Assembly: GCF_932274485.2 (NCBI RefSeq)
Contig: NC_065886.2
Coordinates: 31,855,501-31,919,500, forward strand
DNA from: Patella vulgata
Lineage: Eukaryota; Mollusca; Gastropoda; Patellidae
Length of the DNA: 64,000 bases
Direction of reading: 5' to 3'
The notes below the pieces were generated by a model. The model worked only from the letters and a program-made list of their open reading frames with translations. It ran no database searches and was not told where the DNA came from. Shown here in pieces: positions 1-10,615 of this stretch. How positions within the stretch are numbered: the first letter of the stretch is position 1; every line of letters begins with the position of its first letter. The translations under genes were made by a program, and so were the position numbers.

Positions 1-2
1 GA

Positions 3-665
3 TGTGAGACGGATGTAGCCATGACGATTCACGCGGATGCTAGTAAGCTTTTCTCTCAATTAGCAGAAGAAACCCGTAAATTTATAGAAGAGGCCAACTC
101 GAAGAGAAAACCATCGGAAGAAAAAATGAAAAAATGTCAACAAGTCAAAGCGACGAATTACAATAAAATGACGTCAGCGAAAAAGCTGTATAATCAACGC
201 TGTAAAGACAGTGATATTGCTAAGCAGAACTACAGCCTTTTGAAGACTAGCGTTACCATCACTGCGAAGGATTTGGACAAGGCAAGAAATCAGGCCGAAA
301 AATGTGCCGAGCAGGCGGACAAGGCAGATCAAGCTTATCAGGAATCAGTGAAGGGATTAGAAGATGCCCGGATCCAGTGGGAACAGGAAATGGTCACAGT
401 TTGTGAAACCTTCCAAGCGATGGAAGAGGAACGAATTAACTTTTCAAGGGACGTGTTATGGGCGGCGACTAACGTGGACTCAAAAATCGCCGTCGACATT
501 GATGAGTGCGGTGAAAGAGTGCGGACTAAGTTAGAATCATGCCACATAAAAGACGACATTTGTGCTTTTATTGAAAAATTCAGAACTGGAGAAGCTAGGC
601 CAATGGCTATTCCTTATGAGAATTATTATGGTGTGGTAAATGAAAGTCATTATGCGCAAATATAG
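3..665 (+). CDS. F-BAR domain protein, PSTPIP-like, 3' part
   Basis: Membrane-bending and cytoskeletal adaptor of the PSTPIP branch of F-BAR proteins. The frame is open to the left edge, so the ATG at 21 is probably internal. What is seen is a lysine/glutamate-rich coiled coil covering the later F-BAR helices, then EEERINF, then a terminal AIPYENYY block that parallels VPYQNYY of vertebrate PSTPIP1/2. The protein stops 12 residues later with no SH3 domain, so it resembles PSTPIP2 (no SH3) more than PSTPIP1; alternative 3' exons cannot be excluded. The visible part is one unbroken exon of over 660 bp, whereas vertebrate relatives are heavily split. With the AATAAA and A-rich tract downstream, a retrocopy is possible. 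Family assignment is fairly sure; orthology is not. Confidence 0.8.
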   Translation, partial: CETDVAMTIHADASKLFSQLAEETRKFIEEANSKRKPSEEKMKKCQQVKATNYNKMTSAKKLYNQRCKDSDIAKQNYSLLKTSVTITAKDLDKARNQAEKCAEQADKADQAYQESVKGLEDARIQWEQEMVTVCETFQAMEEERINFSRDVLWAATNVDSKIAVDIDECGERVRTKLESCHIKDDICAFIEKFRTGEARPMAIPYENYYGVVNESHYAQI

Positions 666-815
666 TCCAGAATAGATGGGGTATTTCAACGTATTCTTGC
701 GTATCCAGCTCACATCTAGCAAATAACAGTGGCCGGTTTGTCCCAACCTTTTCCAATCATCCCGATATTTCGTTCCGCTAATTTTCCAGTTGTTTAATCA
801 ATGATAACTACAAAA

Positions 816-821
816 AATAAA
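816..821 (+). other. AATAAA polyadenylation signal
   Basis: AATAAA about 150 bp after the F-BAR stop codon, followed within 15 bp by an A-rich tract (826-849). It could be the normal 3' end of the gene, or a genomic poly(A) tail if the gene is a retrocopy. Confidence 0.5.
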
Positions 822-1290
822 ACGAAACGAAAAAAAAAACAAAAAAAAACCCCAACAACTTTGGGTTTAATTCAGATTAGGGGAAGAATATTACAATTTA
901 TGATCTAGTGAGAAAAATAATATGAATTTATTTTTAAAAGACAATCGTTATGTTAAAACTCCCACAAATATTAGGGAATGAATCGCCATTGTGACATTGT
1001 CAAGAAATATCACAATTTATGATCTAGCGCGAAAAATATTAATTTATTTTAGAAAGTCAGTATAATTTTAATATGTTAAAACCAGCACTACTTTACGGAA
1101 ATGGAGTAACGTTAGACTATTTATTTATTTATTGAGATGTAAACAATCTTGGGTAAACAATCGCTTTAAACATTTCAACTAAAGTAAACAGTGATTGTGT
1201 ACAGAGTGTGATCTATATTACAATAAAAGATCTGTAATTGTTCAGACCTATCGAACCGTGTTCTTTAAATATAAACCATGTCTGTTGTGG
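822..1290. other. Non-coding AT-rich stretch
   Basis: No gene seen. It holds an imperfect direct repeat: CAATTTATGATCTAG near 894 and again near 1013, each followed by similar A/T-rich sequence. Confidence 0.5.
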
Positions 1291-1322
1291 GGCGAGAGAG
1301 AGAGGGAGAGAGAGAGGGAGAT
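1291..1322. repeat. GA-rich microsatellite
   Basis: Purine run of GAGAGAGG-type units. Such runs form the tail of the CT-tailed SINE family found throughout the window. Confidence 0.7.
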
Positions 1323-1454
1323 CTGAACTGGCATGAGGAGCCCAATTCCGTGGTGGGGGATAGTTTGAACTGTGTGGAACATGTCCTAGTTGATTTTAGT
1401 CCCGAAATGACATGTCCCTAGTCGATTTGTAGCACGTCTGAGGCACGGTATATT

Positions 1455-1645
1455 TATTTTTTTATATAATTTGCTTACACGTAGGGGTCTTTATAGTAGT
1501 GGGAGAAACCCAACAAGGTTAAGCAGAGTCGATCTTACTCCTCCTTGTCACGTACAAGTGTTGGATCAAAACCACGCTACTGACACAGTGACAGACCTTA
1601 TGATTTAAAAAAGCACGCGTTAGATCATTCGACCAGCCCCAGCCC
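1455..1645 (-). mobile_element. SINE family A, degenerate copy
   Basis: Read on the minus strand it has a tRNA-like head (box B near GGTTTTGATCC), then the family block with GTACGTGACAAGGAG and GACCCCTACG. The 3' tail is lost. Compare the full copies at 11194, 16484, 51796 and 60633. Confidence 0.65.
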
Positions 1646-1653
1646 CTTCTTCT

Positions 1654-1905
1654 ATTAGTATTAGTGTTTAACGTCCGCTTCCACCGAGGGTGATATCGCA
1701 AACAAGTTGTCTTATTTTCATTATTAGAGCACGCGCATGGGTCTTTTCTGTGGAACGATACCGCGGTACCTGAAGTAAACCCACGAGGTTGAGAAGGCGC
1801 ACCCATATCCAAGTCACACCAGGGATCGAAACTACGACCGCAAGCCAGAGGTGACCGACCAGCTAGACCACCAAGTCCATCCAAACCCCCCGCTCCAGCC
1901 CCACC
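1654..1905 (-). mobile_element. SINE of a third tRNA-headed family
   Basis: On the minus strand: box A-like GTGGTCTAGCTGGT, box B-like GTTTCGATCCC, a body with AACCTCGTGGGTT, then GATATCACCC and a 3' end GGAAGCGGACGTTAAAC. The head differs from families A and B, but all three share GGACGTTAAAC. A 3' fragment of the same family lies at 59697-59752. Confidence 0.6.
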
Positions 1906-2004
1906 CTCGATCCCCATATAGGTTAGTTTTGATATAAAGTCTGCGACATGGCCTTGGGTGGGCGGACGTTAACAATGAATCTCGTCGTCATCATAATATG
2001 CAAC

Positions 2005-2261
2005 AGGACAGTTTACCCAATACTACCCAATACTAATTAAATACTACCAAATACCACCACATGCTACCTCATTATGGTGAGAAACTATCACCGTTGTTGA
2101 ATGTTCTCCACGAATTAACACAATTTGTTTTTATTTAATTGATTATGTTAGTTTTTCACAATAATAGAGTGAGGAAGTATGTGGTAATATTTGGTATTAT
2201 TTAATTAATATTGGGTAGTATTTATTTAGTATTGGGTAGTATTAAGTAAATCTTCCTGTCC
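2005..2261. mobile_element. Foldback MITE-like element
   Basis: Near-palindromic arms of about 100 bp: GGACAG with CCCAATACTACCCAATACT on the left mirrors AGTATTGGGTAGTATT with CTGTCC on the right. Flanks CATAATATGC and CATAATATATGC may be a target duplication. No coding capacity. Confidence 0.6.
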
Positions 2262-2945
2262 CATAATATATGCGGTAGACATGTAAATGGACTGTAATGT
2301 TGATTTAGGGAAGTGAAACTGCTTTGCGAGCTTATTGAATGCTCACACAAGTAAAACCACGCCGACAAATCCCGGGGAACTTAAACGTCGATTTAGGACT
2401 TAAAATATCGGTCAACTAGCTTATTAAAATAAAACACTTGTTAGAAACCCGTTGATAATTTATGATCCAAGGAGAAAATAAATGTTGATCCTGATGCTGA
2501 CAGAAAGGGTGAATCCACTAAATAACTTGTGGCAACTCAAAAATCTTTCAGTCTATGGAAACTTTGTTTTCATTGTCAAGTTTGGAGACAACTTGTACGC
2601 GAACCTACGACAATTTGATCACCGCGATTTTAGCATTAGCCCTACCTACCCCTAACTCAGACGAGCTACCTCCTATTACCACCAGTTAGCACATAATTTA
2701 ACCCCATGCGGGCGAAACGTCGATAGGTCTACCCTTGAACTGCACCCTTTGAAATTCTTTGATTTGTTTTATATCGCCCAGAATGTCTACCCACAGTTCG
2801 CCGGGCCAGACGATAAGAATTGGACTCAACAGAAAATTTGATCGGTTAATCCACCACATCAACGAGAACACGGGTTATTTGACATATCTACCAGGTCCTA
2901 GTGTAGTGAAGGCAAGTAAAAGAATATACGCTTCGATGCGTCAGT
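2262..2945. other. Intergenic, no gene recognised
   Basis: Nothing coding supported. Bases 2380-2425 resemble the ends of the repeat at 5400-5645 (GTCGATTTAGGACTTAAAAT). An open frame at 2759-2974 has no recognisable motif and runs into the MITE at 2946. Confidence 0.4.
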
Positions 2946-3430
2946 TTAAAGATACATTATGGGAGATTAAATAAAGAGCTGACAGTTCTCACTACAATAG
3001 TTAAAACTAGATAATGTAAAGGGAATTTGCTGAAAATTTCAGTCAAATTGATCCACTCTGAACCGAGATTTTAGCGATTTCGGTCTAGCCTCGATCATCA
3101 TTACTAAATTCGGTACGATAGAAAACATATTCTCGATTATCCATTTCATGATTAAATTATGAATGGAAGTCGAACAGGAAATCAGAACTTAATCCAATAA
3201 ACATCACCGGCTAGTGATGACATCGAGAGTTGATTATGGTCTGGATGTGTGCAGTGATCGTAACCGTTCTAATCTTCTTAAAATCGGAGTCATCCGATGG
3301 CATGAAGAGTTGGTTATGGTCTTGTCATGTTAATTTATGTCTAAAATTAATAATTTAGATAATATTTCAGGCCTAAAGAAAGACATGCTATTATATAGGC
3401 AGATTTACCTCTTGCATAATGTATGTTTAA
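2946..3430 (+). mobile_element. TTAA-flanked MITE, family D, complete
   Basis: Starts TTAAAGATACATTATGGGAG and ends in the imperfect inverse of it (TAATGTATGTTTAA), flanked by TTAA at both ends. Internal marker CTCGATTATCCATTTCATGA. A TTAA target with short inverted repeats points to a piggyBac-type non-autonomous element. Further copies are at 3739, 15660, 35340, 47210, 54556, 58862, 59812 and 63782. Confidence 0.75.
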
Positions 3431-3738
3431 GCAATAGGAATCACTTGCAAACTAACAATATTATGACTGTTGAATCTCTAATAGCGATATCAGTCCAAGA
3501 TGATTCAGTACATGTGATTTACAAAGATAAGTGGAAATAAAATTTAATCGGTCTATGTTGCTCGCTATGCAATAAACCGCCACCATTTTGTTGCCCATAA
3601 AAGTTGAATAATGGGCTTGTTTTAAATCCAATTTAATCCAAGTCAGGACATTATCTAGTGTTGGTATTTTGATTTTGTTTTCTAAATTAAAAGTTAAATA
3701 ATCAATCTGAGTACATATTAGCGTGGATTAAAGTATAC

Positions 3739-4034
3739 AATCTGCCTATTGCAGGTGTTTCTTTGTGCCTTAATTAATGTTATATAAATAATTAATTAGA
3801 CATTTATTAACATGAAAAGACCATAATAAACTCTTGATGCCAACCGATGACTCCGATTTTAAGAAAATTAGAACGGTTACGATCACTGAACACAGCTTGT
3901 CAAAACTATAACTATTGATAACTTCGCTCAAAATAAAGTAATTTGAATGAATTGTTTTAATATATTCATTTTGCATTATCTATTTTTGAAATATAGCGAG
4001 AACGACCAGTTCTTTATCAAAATCTTGCATAATG
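3739..4034 (-). mobile_element. Family D MITE, diverged copy
   Basis: Inverse orientation to the copy at 2946: it opens with TCTGCCTATTGCAGG and closes with the AGTTCTTTATCAAAATC terminal region. It shares the sub-family segment ACTCCGATTTTAAGA with 3274-3295. Confidence 0.6.
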
Positions 4035-4086
4035 CCCCTAGTAAATTTGATATTCTAGCAACAAATGGGATTGACGCATCTTTACT

Positions 4087-4596
4087 TTAAAGGAGCTAAA
4101 TCGCTAATATTTGGGACCTAGAAATTGTTACAAATGGGTCGCAACGCATATAATAATGTAATATGAATGTATATAAACTGATTTACATTCAATCATTTAT
4201 GTTTTTACTCTAATTTCAAATCAATTATGTTCGGCGAAATACGCCAGAAATCTCAATCGAATGAATATCAACCCTAACGTCTGGTTGTTCCAGTCTACAT
4301 CGACACTGTAGTTATGGCGAATGCTTCCCAGATAAGAATATGTGATCACCGTTTGACATGACTTGTGGAATATGACTAGCCTCGTTCTTCGAGTCCCTTG
4401 TTATAAATGACGCTGAAACGCATGGTACACGATTCGTATACCAGTGGTAAAATATTTTGTCTTAAATATTGGATATCAGAAGCCCATCTTTTCGCGGTAA
4501 GATCACAATATCAGTGTTGATTTACATTGACAAATAATTCGTGTTTTCAATGTCGAAAACTTCGACAATATAAAATATCATAGCTATAAAAGTTAA
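4087..4596 (+). mobile_element. TTAA-flanked MITE, family C
   Basis: Starts TTAAAGGAGCTAAATCGCTA. The body carries GGTCGCAACGCATATAAT, ATGTTCGGCGAAATACGCCA and GGTACACGATTCGTATACC. The right end has diverged, so the end coordinate is approximate. Other copies are at 8773, 9828, 20068, 44525 and 62788. Confidence 0.7.
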
Positions 4597-4654
4597 AACA
4601 TGTGACGATTAGCTGTACTTGTGATTAGACGCGTGACACATATATTGGACTTTT

Positions 4655-4835
4655 ACGAAAATGGGGGGAGGGGGGCTTGCGTGCGTGGGAAATCACAAGA
4701 TCTGTCATTGGGTCAAAGGGCGTGTTTCGATTCCCCGTTTGAACATGACAAGGAGTAGAGTCGCCTGTCCAACCTCGTGGGTTTTCTTCGGTTACTCTGA
4801 TTTCCTCCCACTGCTAAAGATCCCTCCCCCTCCTC

Positions 4836-4838
<3 letters not shown>
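4655..4838 (+). mobile_element. SINE family A, 3'-shortened copy
   Basis: Damaged tRNA-like head, box B GTTTCGATTCC, then GTCCAACCTCGTGGGTTTTC and CTCCCACTGCTAAAG. The core passes directly into the CT tract, skipping the usual 3' block. Confidence 0.7.

Positions 4839-4878
<40 letters not shown>
4839..4878. repeat. (CT)n microsatellite
   Basis: About 20 CT units forming the tail of the adjoining SINE. Confidence 0.9.
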
Positions 4879-4880
<2 letters not shown>

Positions 4881-5032
4881 CGAAATAATGATTGTTAAAT
4901 GTGCCGTCTCAGAAATATTTGAGTGAATAAAACTGGTTAATTGGGAATGACAGAATTTCACAAACTTGTATCCACGCCCTCTCCACTTATCTGGGGTCAT
5001 GTGATGCATTTTTTTAACTACATCGTATCCAT

Positions 5033-5365
5033 ATTCCAGAAGCAATGGTCCGAGAAATCCCTCTGACCATTGCTGGATTGACTTCTGATACTTGAGCTTT
5101 TGAGAGAGTGTGTCTATTCTTCCCATTTAATCAAATCTCTCCTAATCACAGCAACATGACGGCCCTTCGTTTAGTCTTGGGTCTTCCCTAAAACTTTGAA
5201 CAACGATTTAAGGTATTAAAAACGGCGAAAGTATTGTTCGTCTCCAAGCAGTATTGTTTACATTGTAGTCGTTTTAATAGCCTCGTTTGTCACGCAAGTA
5301 GTTTTACTGCAATATTCTGCTATGCACTGGTTAATTGGGCGTAATATATTTCGTGAGTCATGACA
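5033..5365 (+). repeat. Dispersed repeat F
   Basis: Inverted relative to 54180-54525. Shared blocks include CTTCTGATACTTGAGCTTTT, CAGCAACATGACGGCCC, GTCTCCAAGCAGTATTGTTT and GGTTAATTGGGCGTAATA. Non-coding; a diverged piece also occurs near 35570-35650. Confidence 0.6.
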
Positions 5366-5399
5366 AAGACTCAATAAACTTCTAAAATGTTGCACAAAC

Positions 5400-5645
5400 C
5401 GATCCAACTACTTCATACTTCGAGAATAGATCTCTGCCCTAAATGACCGCCATATCCAAAAATTAGTATACTGTTTTGTAATGCGGTTCTACTCCGTTTC
5501 ACATGTCATACACACAAAGACTGGATAAACCTTTAAAATTGTATTAAATGGAAGCAGAATAACTACTTAACAATACTCTCGAAGTATACTTAGTGTTTTC
5601 GGCTAAAACCGTCGATTTGGGACTTAAAATGTCGGTCAACTAACT
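5400..5645 (+). repeat. Dispersed repeat G
   Basis: Inverted relative to 21880-22125; shared blocks include ATGGAAGCAGAATA, TCTCGAAGTA and GGACTTAAAATGTCGGTCAA. No coding sequence. Confidence 0.55.
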
Positions 5646-5920
5646 TAGTGTCTGTTATCTAGCGGCCTAAGTTTGGTATGCCTGTCCAGTATACACAGCG
5701 GGATGTTTTGCACGCACAAAAAAGTCTGGAATTCGTCTTTATTAGTCCGGTTGGTGGAGGAAAGTAGGACGTTAAACCCCATTTCCTTTCCATATCAGAT
5801 GTCAAGGCATGGCATTTATTAGTATAGTAATGAAAAACAATAATTGTCCGACTTCTTTGTAAAACAAACAGAAGCAGTGGGAGCAAAAGTCCCTTACTGC
5901 CGTGATGATAATTTAACTCA

Positions 5921-6284
5921 TTTATTGAGCTTTGTCATAGTTCCTTTAATTAACTGATTAATAAATTAGTGTTTAATCTTATCGTCGAACGATTTCCCCC
6001 TTCCTCATAATAACTGTAATTTGACCGTAATTCGTTACGAGTAATTCTACAACATGGCTTATAAAATGAAATGAATTGTGGTTTAACATCCTACTTTTCT
6101 TCACCAACCGGGATAAGGAGGGAAATCTGACTACGGCCTACTTATTTCGAATTCCAATTGTTACGGAGGTTATTTTGCATGCACATCAAAGTCCCGTCTG
6201 AACGATAGGACACTGTCCCTTTGTCAGGCTCTCGGTACAGTAGCTACAATTGTGTAACCTCGACGTTGTCTAAGCTACAATTGG
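5921..6284 (+). repeat. Segmental duplication, copy 1
   Basis: Same orientation as 7588-8416; starts at TTTATTGAGC and contains GTCGAACGATTTCCCCC and GTTACGAGTAATTCTACAAC. It carries a minus-strand SINE B fragment (about 6075-6215). It lacks the complete SINE present in copy 2, so it is the empty site. Confidence 0.75.
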
Positions 6285-6357
6285 AACATGCATTGAAATT
6301 ATTACTGAGCAGTTTATCCTTGGGGTAATGCGTTTATCAGTTTCGAAGCGACATTTT

Positions 6358-6402
6358 TGTGTGTGGGGGTGTGGGCGTGTGGGTGTGTGTGTGTGTGTGG
6401 GT
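6358..6402. repeat. (GT)n microsatellite
   Basis: GT-rich run interrupted by GGG and GGC. Confidence 0.85.
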
Positions 6403-6424
6403 GGATGTGTGCAGTTATAGTGAA

Positions 6425-6545
6425 CATGACCAGTCTGATTAATATACAGATCTATATTTCGTTTCTTTTTTATACTTTCGATGGCCTACACTACATAAAG
6501 ATCTGACAAGTTGTAGCGATAGGTCGCGTCAGAGGACATACCCTA
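6425..6545 (+). repeat. Dispersed repeat E
   Basis: Shared with 51565-51715: GTTTC, then a T run, TTTCGA(T/C)GG, CTACACTACATAAAGATCTG, and AGGTCGCGTC against GGTCTCGTC. Function unknown. Confidence 0.45.
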
Positions 6546-7149
6546 TGACGTCAGACATTTGATTACTCAATCAGCATTGATGTTTCTAGTGGATTACCCA
6601 CAGATCCGTGCAAAACACGCCTAAAGCTCGCTGTAACAGACCGTTTCATTCGTTAAACCCTCACACCATTCAGAACACGTTAATGATAACAACTCTTCCA
6701 GATCCTAGTGTAGTAAAGACAAGTAAAACGAAATTTTGAACTATAAAAAACGAAACGAAATAGGATCTGTGTTTTAATCAGATTGTGAAGATGACGTAAC
6801 CCACGTAACACTTTTGTAATCAAAGGAAGTTTGTTTAGAAACATCCATTTATACTGATGATTCCGGAGTCAACAGCAGTGGAACCATTTCTATTCATTCT
6901 GTACCACAGACAAGGATAACATATGCTGGGGAATTCCGAGGTACGAGTCCGGTCAGCTTTGTGCTGTATGCTACGAAAAAAATTATGCCCATATAGATAG
7001 AGGAACTACGGCTTACTCTTATATCAAATAAATAAAATCTCGATTATTAAAGGAAATAATCAAATAGAGGTCGTGGTGACTGGAGGGCCCGGAGAAAACC
7101 CACACCTCCTTATAAATATTCCATTGTAACGGATTCATAGTTATTAAAT
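6546..7149. other. Intergenic, no gene recognised
   Basis: No coding evidence. GATCCTAGTGTAGTAAAG near 6702 recurs near 2894 and in altered form near 52152. A short antisense scrap of SINE A is near 7075-7115. Confidence 0.4.
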
Positions 7150-7455
7150 CATTAGCAAAGCGGGACGCGTCATGGCTCGCAACCCTGAGGTCTCGGGTAT
7201 ACGCTCCGGTTGTTGGCAGAGAAAGTTCCTCGGGATTTCAGGCGTTGGTTTCCCTTGTCAGTGGGGCAGGGCGGAGGGCCTGGACAAGACACCGTGTCTA
7301 GTCGTTCGGATGGGACGAAAAACCCGAGTTCCTATGTACACATTGATGTGCACGTAACAGAACCCTTGGCAGTGGGAATTCAAAATATGAGTAGGACGCA
7401 GCGTCGCTGTCCTTGCAAATTTCCCTCATATTCTGGCATTCATTAGCGCCCTTTA
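7150..7455 (+). mobile_element. SINE family B, copy with lost tail
   Basis: Degenerate tRNA-like head (CATGGCTCGCAACC), then GTTGGCAGAGAAAGTTCC, CTAGTCGTTCGGATGGGACG, GTGCACGTAACAGAACCC and CATTAGCGCCC. The usual ATTTC tail is missing. Confidence 0.75.
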
Positions 7456-7587
7456 GGTATTAATTGGCGCGTGCTAGTTATTATCCGGCGCGCGCTAGAT
7501 ATTTTTTATATATTTTGCGTCCCTTACCGGGCGCCGTGGATTATACCTTTTTAAAACTCACTTTGGCAAAACGTATTAGATTCGCTG

Positions 7588-8416
7588 TTTATTGAGCTTT
7601 GCAATAGTTCCTTAATTAACTGATTAGTAAATTAGTGTTTAATCTTATCGTCGAACGATTTCCCCCTTCCTCATAATAACTGTAATTTGACCGTAATTCG
7701 TTACGAGTAATTCTACAACATGGCTTATAAAATGAAATGAATTGTGGTTTAACATCCTACTTTTCTTCACCAACCGGGAAAAGGAGGGAAATCTGACTAC
7801 GGCCAATTTATCTCGAATTCCAATTGTTACGTTGGCTATTTTGCGTGCACATCAAAGTGTGAGGGAAATCTGGCTTCGGCCTACTTATTTCGAATTCCAA
7901 TCCTTTCGGGGGTTATTTTGCGCGCACACCAAAGTCCCGTCTGAACAATAAGACACTGTTCATTGTCAGGCTCTCGGTACAGTAGCTACAATCGTGTAGC
8001 CTCGACGTTGTCTCAGATGCAGGGGATCACGTGGCTAAGTGGGTAAGACGCTGGCTCGCTAGCCTGGAGGTCGGGTGTTCGATCCCTGCATTGGCCGACA
8101 AAGTTCATTCAGATTTTCCGGCGTGGTTTCCCCCTTGTCAGTGATGCAGGATGGAGGGCCTAACAAGGACAGCTGTCTAGTCGTTCGGATGGGACGAAAA
8201 ACCGAGGTCCCGTGTACACATTGGCGTGCACGTAAAAGATCCCTTGGCAGTTGGAATTCGTATTAAGAGTAGGCCGTAGTGCCGCTGCCCGGGCAAAATT
8301 TCCCTCATAGCATACTGTATGGCGTATGCCCGTCTTCATTAGCCCAGTTTAGGAGCAGAATAGTAGGACGTTAAACCCCATTTCATTTTATTTCATTTGT
8401 CTCGGATGCAATTGGA
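7588..8416 (+). repeat. Segmental duplication, copy 2
   Basis: Second copy of 5921-6284. It has an extra internal repeat of about 80 bp (7857-7940) and a complete SINE B inserted at 8022-8396. Flanking duplicated sequence resumes after the SINE (GATGCAATTGGA against AGCTACAATTGGA). Confidence 0.75.
8022..8396 (+). mobile_element. SINE family B, complete copy with target duplication
   Basis: tRNA-derived head with box A (GTGGCTAAGTGGGTAAGACG) and box B (GGTGTTCGATCCC), a 300-bp body, and the 3' end GTAGGACGTTAAACCCC followed by ATTTC repeats. Flanked by TTGTCTCAGATGCA (8008-8021) and TTGTCTCGGATGCA (8397-8410), a 14-bp target duplication with one mismatch. This is the reference copy for the family. 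Confidence 0.9.
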
Positions 8417-8772
8417 TTCATTGATGCTTTGCGAAAGTAAATATAGCCCCACAGGAGTAATTCGCAAAACATTCAGCGATCGCGTAACACAGCTTGGAAA
8501 GGGGTATGGGAGGGACATCCCCAAGAAAATTTAGGAAATTAGACGGCCGCAAAAACGTTATCCGGTCGTTCCGACTCGTGATTACAAAGAAATTGGTCCT
8601 ATAATAATATAGCCATATTTATTTATTTGAGTTTGGAACATAAATCTATTACATACCGGTAAGGTTTTCAAGTTAATGAAATATATTTATTGTGCTTTGT
8701 TAAAGATGGAGACTTGCTTAGAATTTTGATTTAAAACGTGCCTTCTGGTAAAATGAATTCGTAGGGTAAAGG

Positions 8773-9684
8773 TTAAAGTAGCTAAGTCTCTAACTCAATA
8801 TCATCCAAAGTCTTCGACATTGAAAACCCGAATTATTTGTCAATATAAATCAACATTGATGTGGTGATCATACCTATCTAAAGATGGGCTTTTGATATCC
8901 AATATTTAAGACAAAATAAACATTTAACCATTGGTACACGAATCGTGTACCATACTGCGTTTCAGCGCCATTTGTAACAATGGACTCAAAGAACGAGGCT
9001 AGACATATTTCACAAGTCATGTCAAACGGTGACCCAATAGTCTTATCTGAAGAGCATGCGCAATAAATACTATCGGTGTATACAGACTAGAATAACCACA
9101 CGCCAGAGATTCCCATTCGATTTAGACTTCTGGCGAATATCGCCGAACATAAATGATTAGAAATTACAGTAAAAACAGAAACGAATGAATGTAATCAGTT
9201 ATTATACATTCATATTACATTATTATCAGTGCCGGACTGGTGGGCCGAAAGCCCACCTGTCAGGTCATTACATTGGCCAAAGCCGACACAAGTACGCGTC
9301 TCTCCCCCCCCCCCCCCCCAGGAAAACTTTGAAAATTGACAACCGCAAACCCATTTTCCAAGCATTTCAGACCAAAGCAGAAGAAGGCAAATTTTTGATT
9401 TCCTGATACAATTAGATAACAGAATTTAGATTAATTTGAGATTTTTTTCTCCTGTCCTCTCCTTCCTTCTTTCTTCCCCCCCCCCTCTCCTTTCTTTTTC
9501 CTCTTTTCTTTCTCTTTTTTCTTTATAGGCTTAGGCCCACTTTTGTTATATGAATTTAGGCCCACCTGTCACGGACAGTTGGACAGGTGGGCCTAGTCCG
9601 GCACTGATTATTATATGCGTTGCAACTTGCGATCCATTTGTGTCAATTTCTAGGTCCCAAATATTATAGATTCAGCTCCTTTAA
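8773..9684 (-). mobile_element. Family C MITE with nested hAT insertion
   Basis: Inverse of the copy at 4087, with TTAA at both ends (8773-8776 and 9681-9684) and inverted ends AAAGTAGCTAAGTC and TCAGCTCCTTT. A second element interrupts it at 9227-9606. Confidence 0.8.
9227..9606. mobile_element. hAT-type MITE
   Basis: Ends CAGTGCCGGACT and AGTCCGGCACTG are exact inverses. Flanked by ATTATTAT on both sides (9219-9226 and 9607-9614), where undisturbed family C copies have it once: a textbook 8-bp hAT target duplication. It contains a poly(C) run and a long pyrimidine tract; no transposase. Confidence 0.85.
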
Positions 9685-9827
9685 TTGTACAAGATCTCGT
9701 CATATATATTATTGTACTATAACACGGGATGTTTGTCTAGTGTTAATCAACTGAGCAGAGCAAATGAAAACATTGTCAAATATATTCCCTTGTTTAATTG
9801 GAACACGGAATGTTATCTAAGTGTTAA

Positions 9828-10319
9828 TTAAAGGAGCTAAACCTCCAACCATAATATTTGAAATTAGAAATACGAATTATAATTCAATGTTGGTCCATTT
9901 CAATCAATATTGGTGTTGTTATACTTCGGTCAAAATATGAGATCATAGTATCCAATATTTAAGACACAATGACTGTTTTATAATCAGTATTCAATACATA
10001 AGTCTGTATTTTATGATTTCGGGTGCCATTAGTAATGAATATAGAAAACACATCCCGCAGGAAAATGCGAAAGTAATTAGTTATTGCTGGTTCACAAACG
10101 ACGAAATAAATAATGTGTAGAATGGACTAAGCAGGCATGAATGAATGTCGTTTAAGTTGGACTGTTCGCGTAATTCACCAAACATAGTTGACTAGAAATC
10201 ACAATACATGTAATTGTTTACAAATGGAATATAAATAACTTTACATATATTCATATTACATTAATATGTGCTTTTAGACCCATTTTCGTCTCTAAAGACT
10301 GGAGTCATACACCCTTTAA
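9828..10319 (-). mobile_element. Family C MITE, diverged copy
   Basis: TTAA at both ends. It matches the family along its length (ATCCAATATTTAAGACA, CATTCATATTACATTA) with many changes; the left end reads AAAGGAGCTAAACC. Confidence 0.6.
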
Positions 10320-10434
10320 TGATTTATAGACTATTTACAGAGGAAAAGCAAATTAAACAAGCCATCTTCGTGATACTTATAGGAAGCACTTTAAATTTCA
10401 AATATACCCATAAATCTTTCTATTTCAAATAAGG

Positions 10435-10615
10435 AAATGAGATAAGATTGTATTTAACATCCTATACTGTTCTGCTCCGAATGAAATTTTGAAGACGGCA
10501 TACGCCATACAGTGTGCTATGGTGGAAATTTTGACCGGACACTGGCACTACGACCTACTCTTATAATGGATTCTAACTGCCAAGTGATGTTTTACATGCA
10601 CGCCAAAGTGTAATT
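10435..10615 (-). mobile_element. SINE family B, 3' half
   Basis: Contains GAAGACGGCATACGCCATAC, GTGTGCTATG, CCTACTCTTATAA and TGCACGCCAAAGTG, the antisense of the family 3' body. Confidence 0.7.

Noticed and set aside
1519-1917. 132-codon antisense open frame
   Set aside because: Spans two adjacent SINE remnants; no protein motif.
2759-2974. 71-codon open frame
   Set aside because: Ends inside a family D MITE and shows no family motif.
4713-5126. 137-codon antisense open frame
   Set aside because: Contains the SINE A core and the translated CT microsatellite (ERERER run).
8022-8095. tRNA gene suggested by box A and box B
   Set aside because: The motif is the head of a repeated SINE with a 3' body and tail; the same head recurs many times and does not form a clean acceptor stem.
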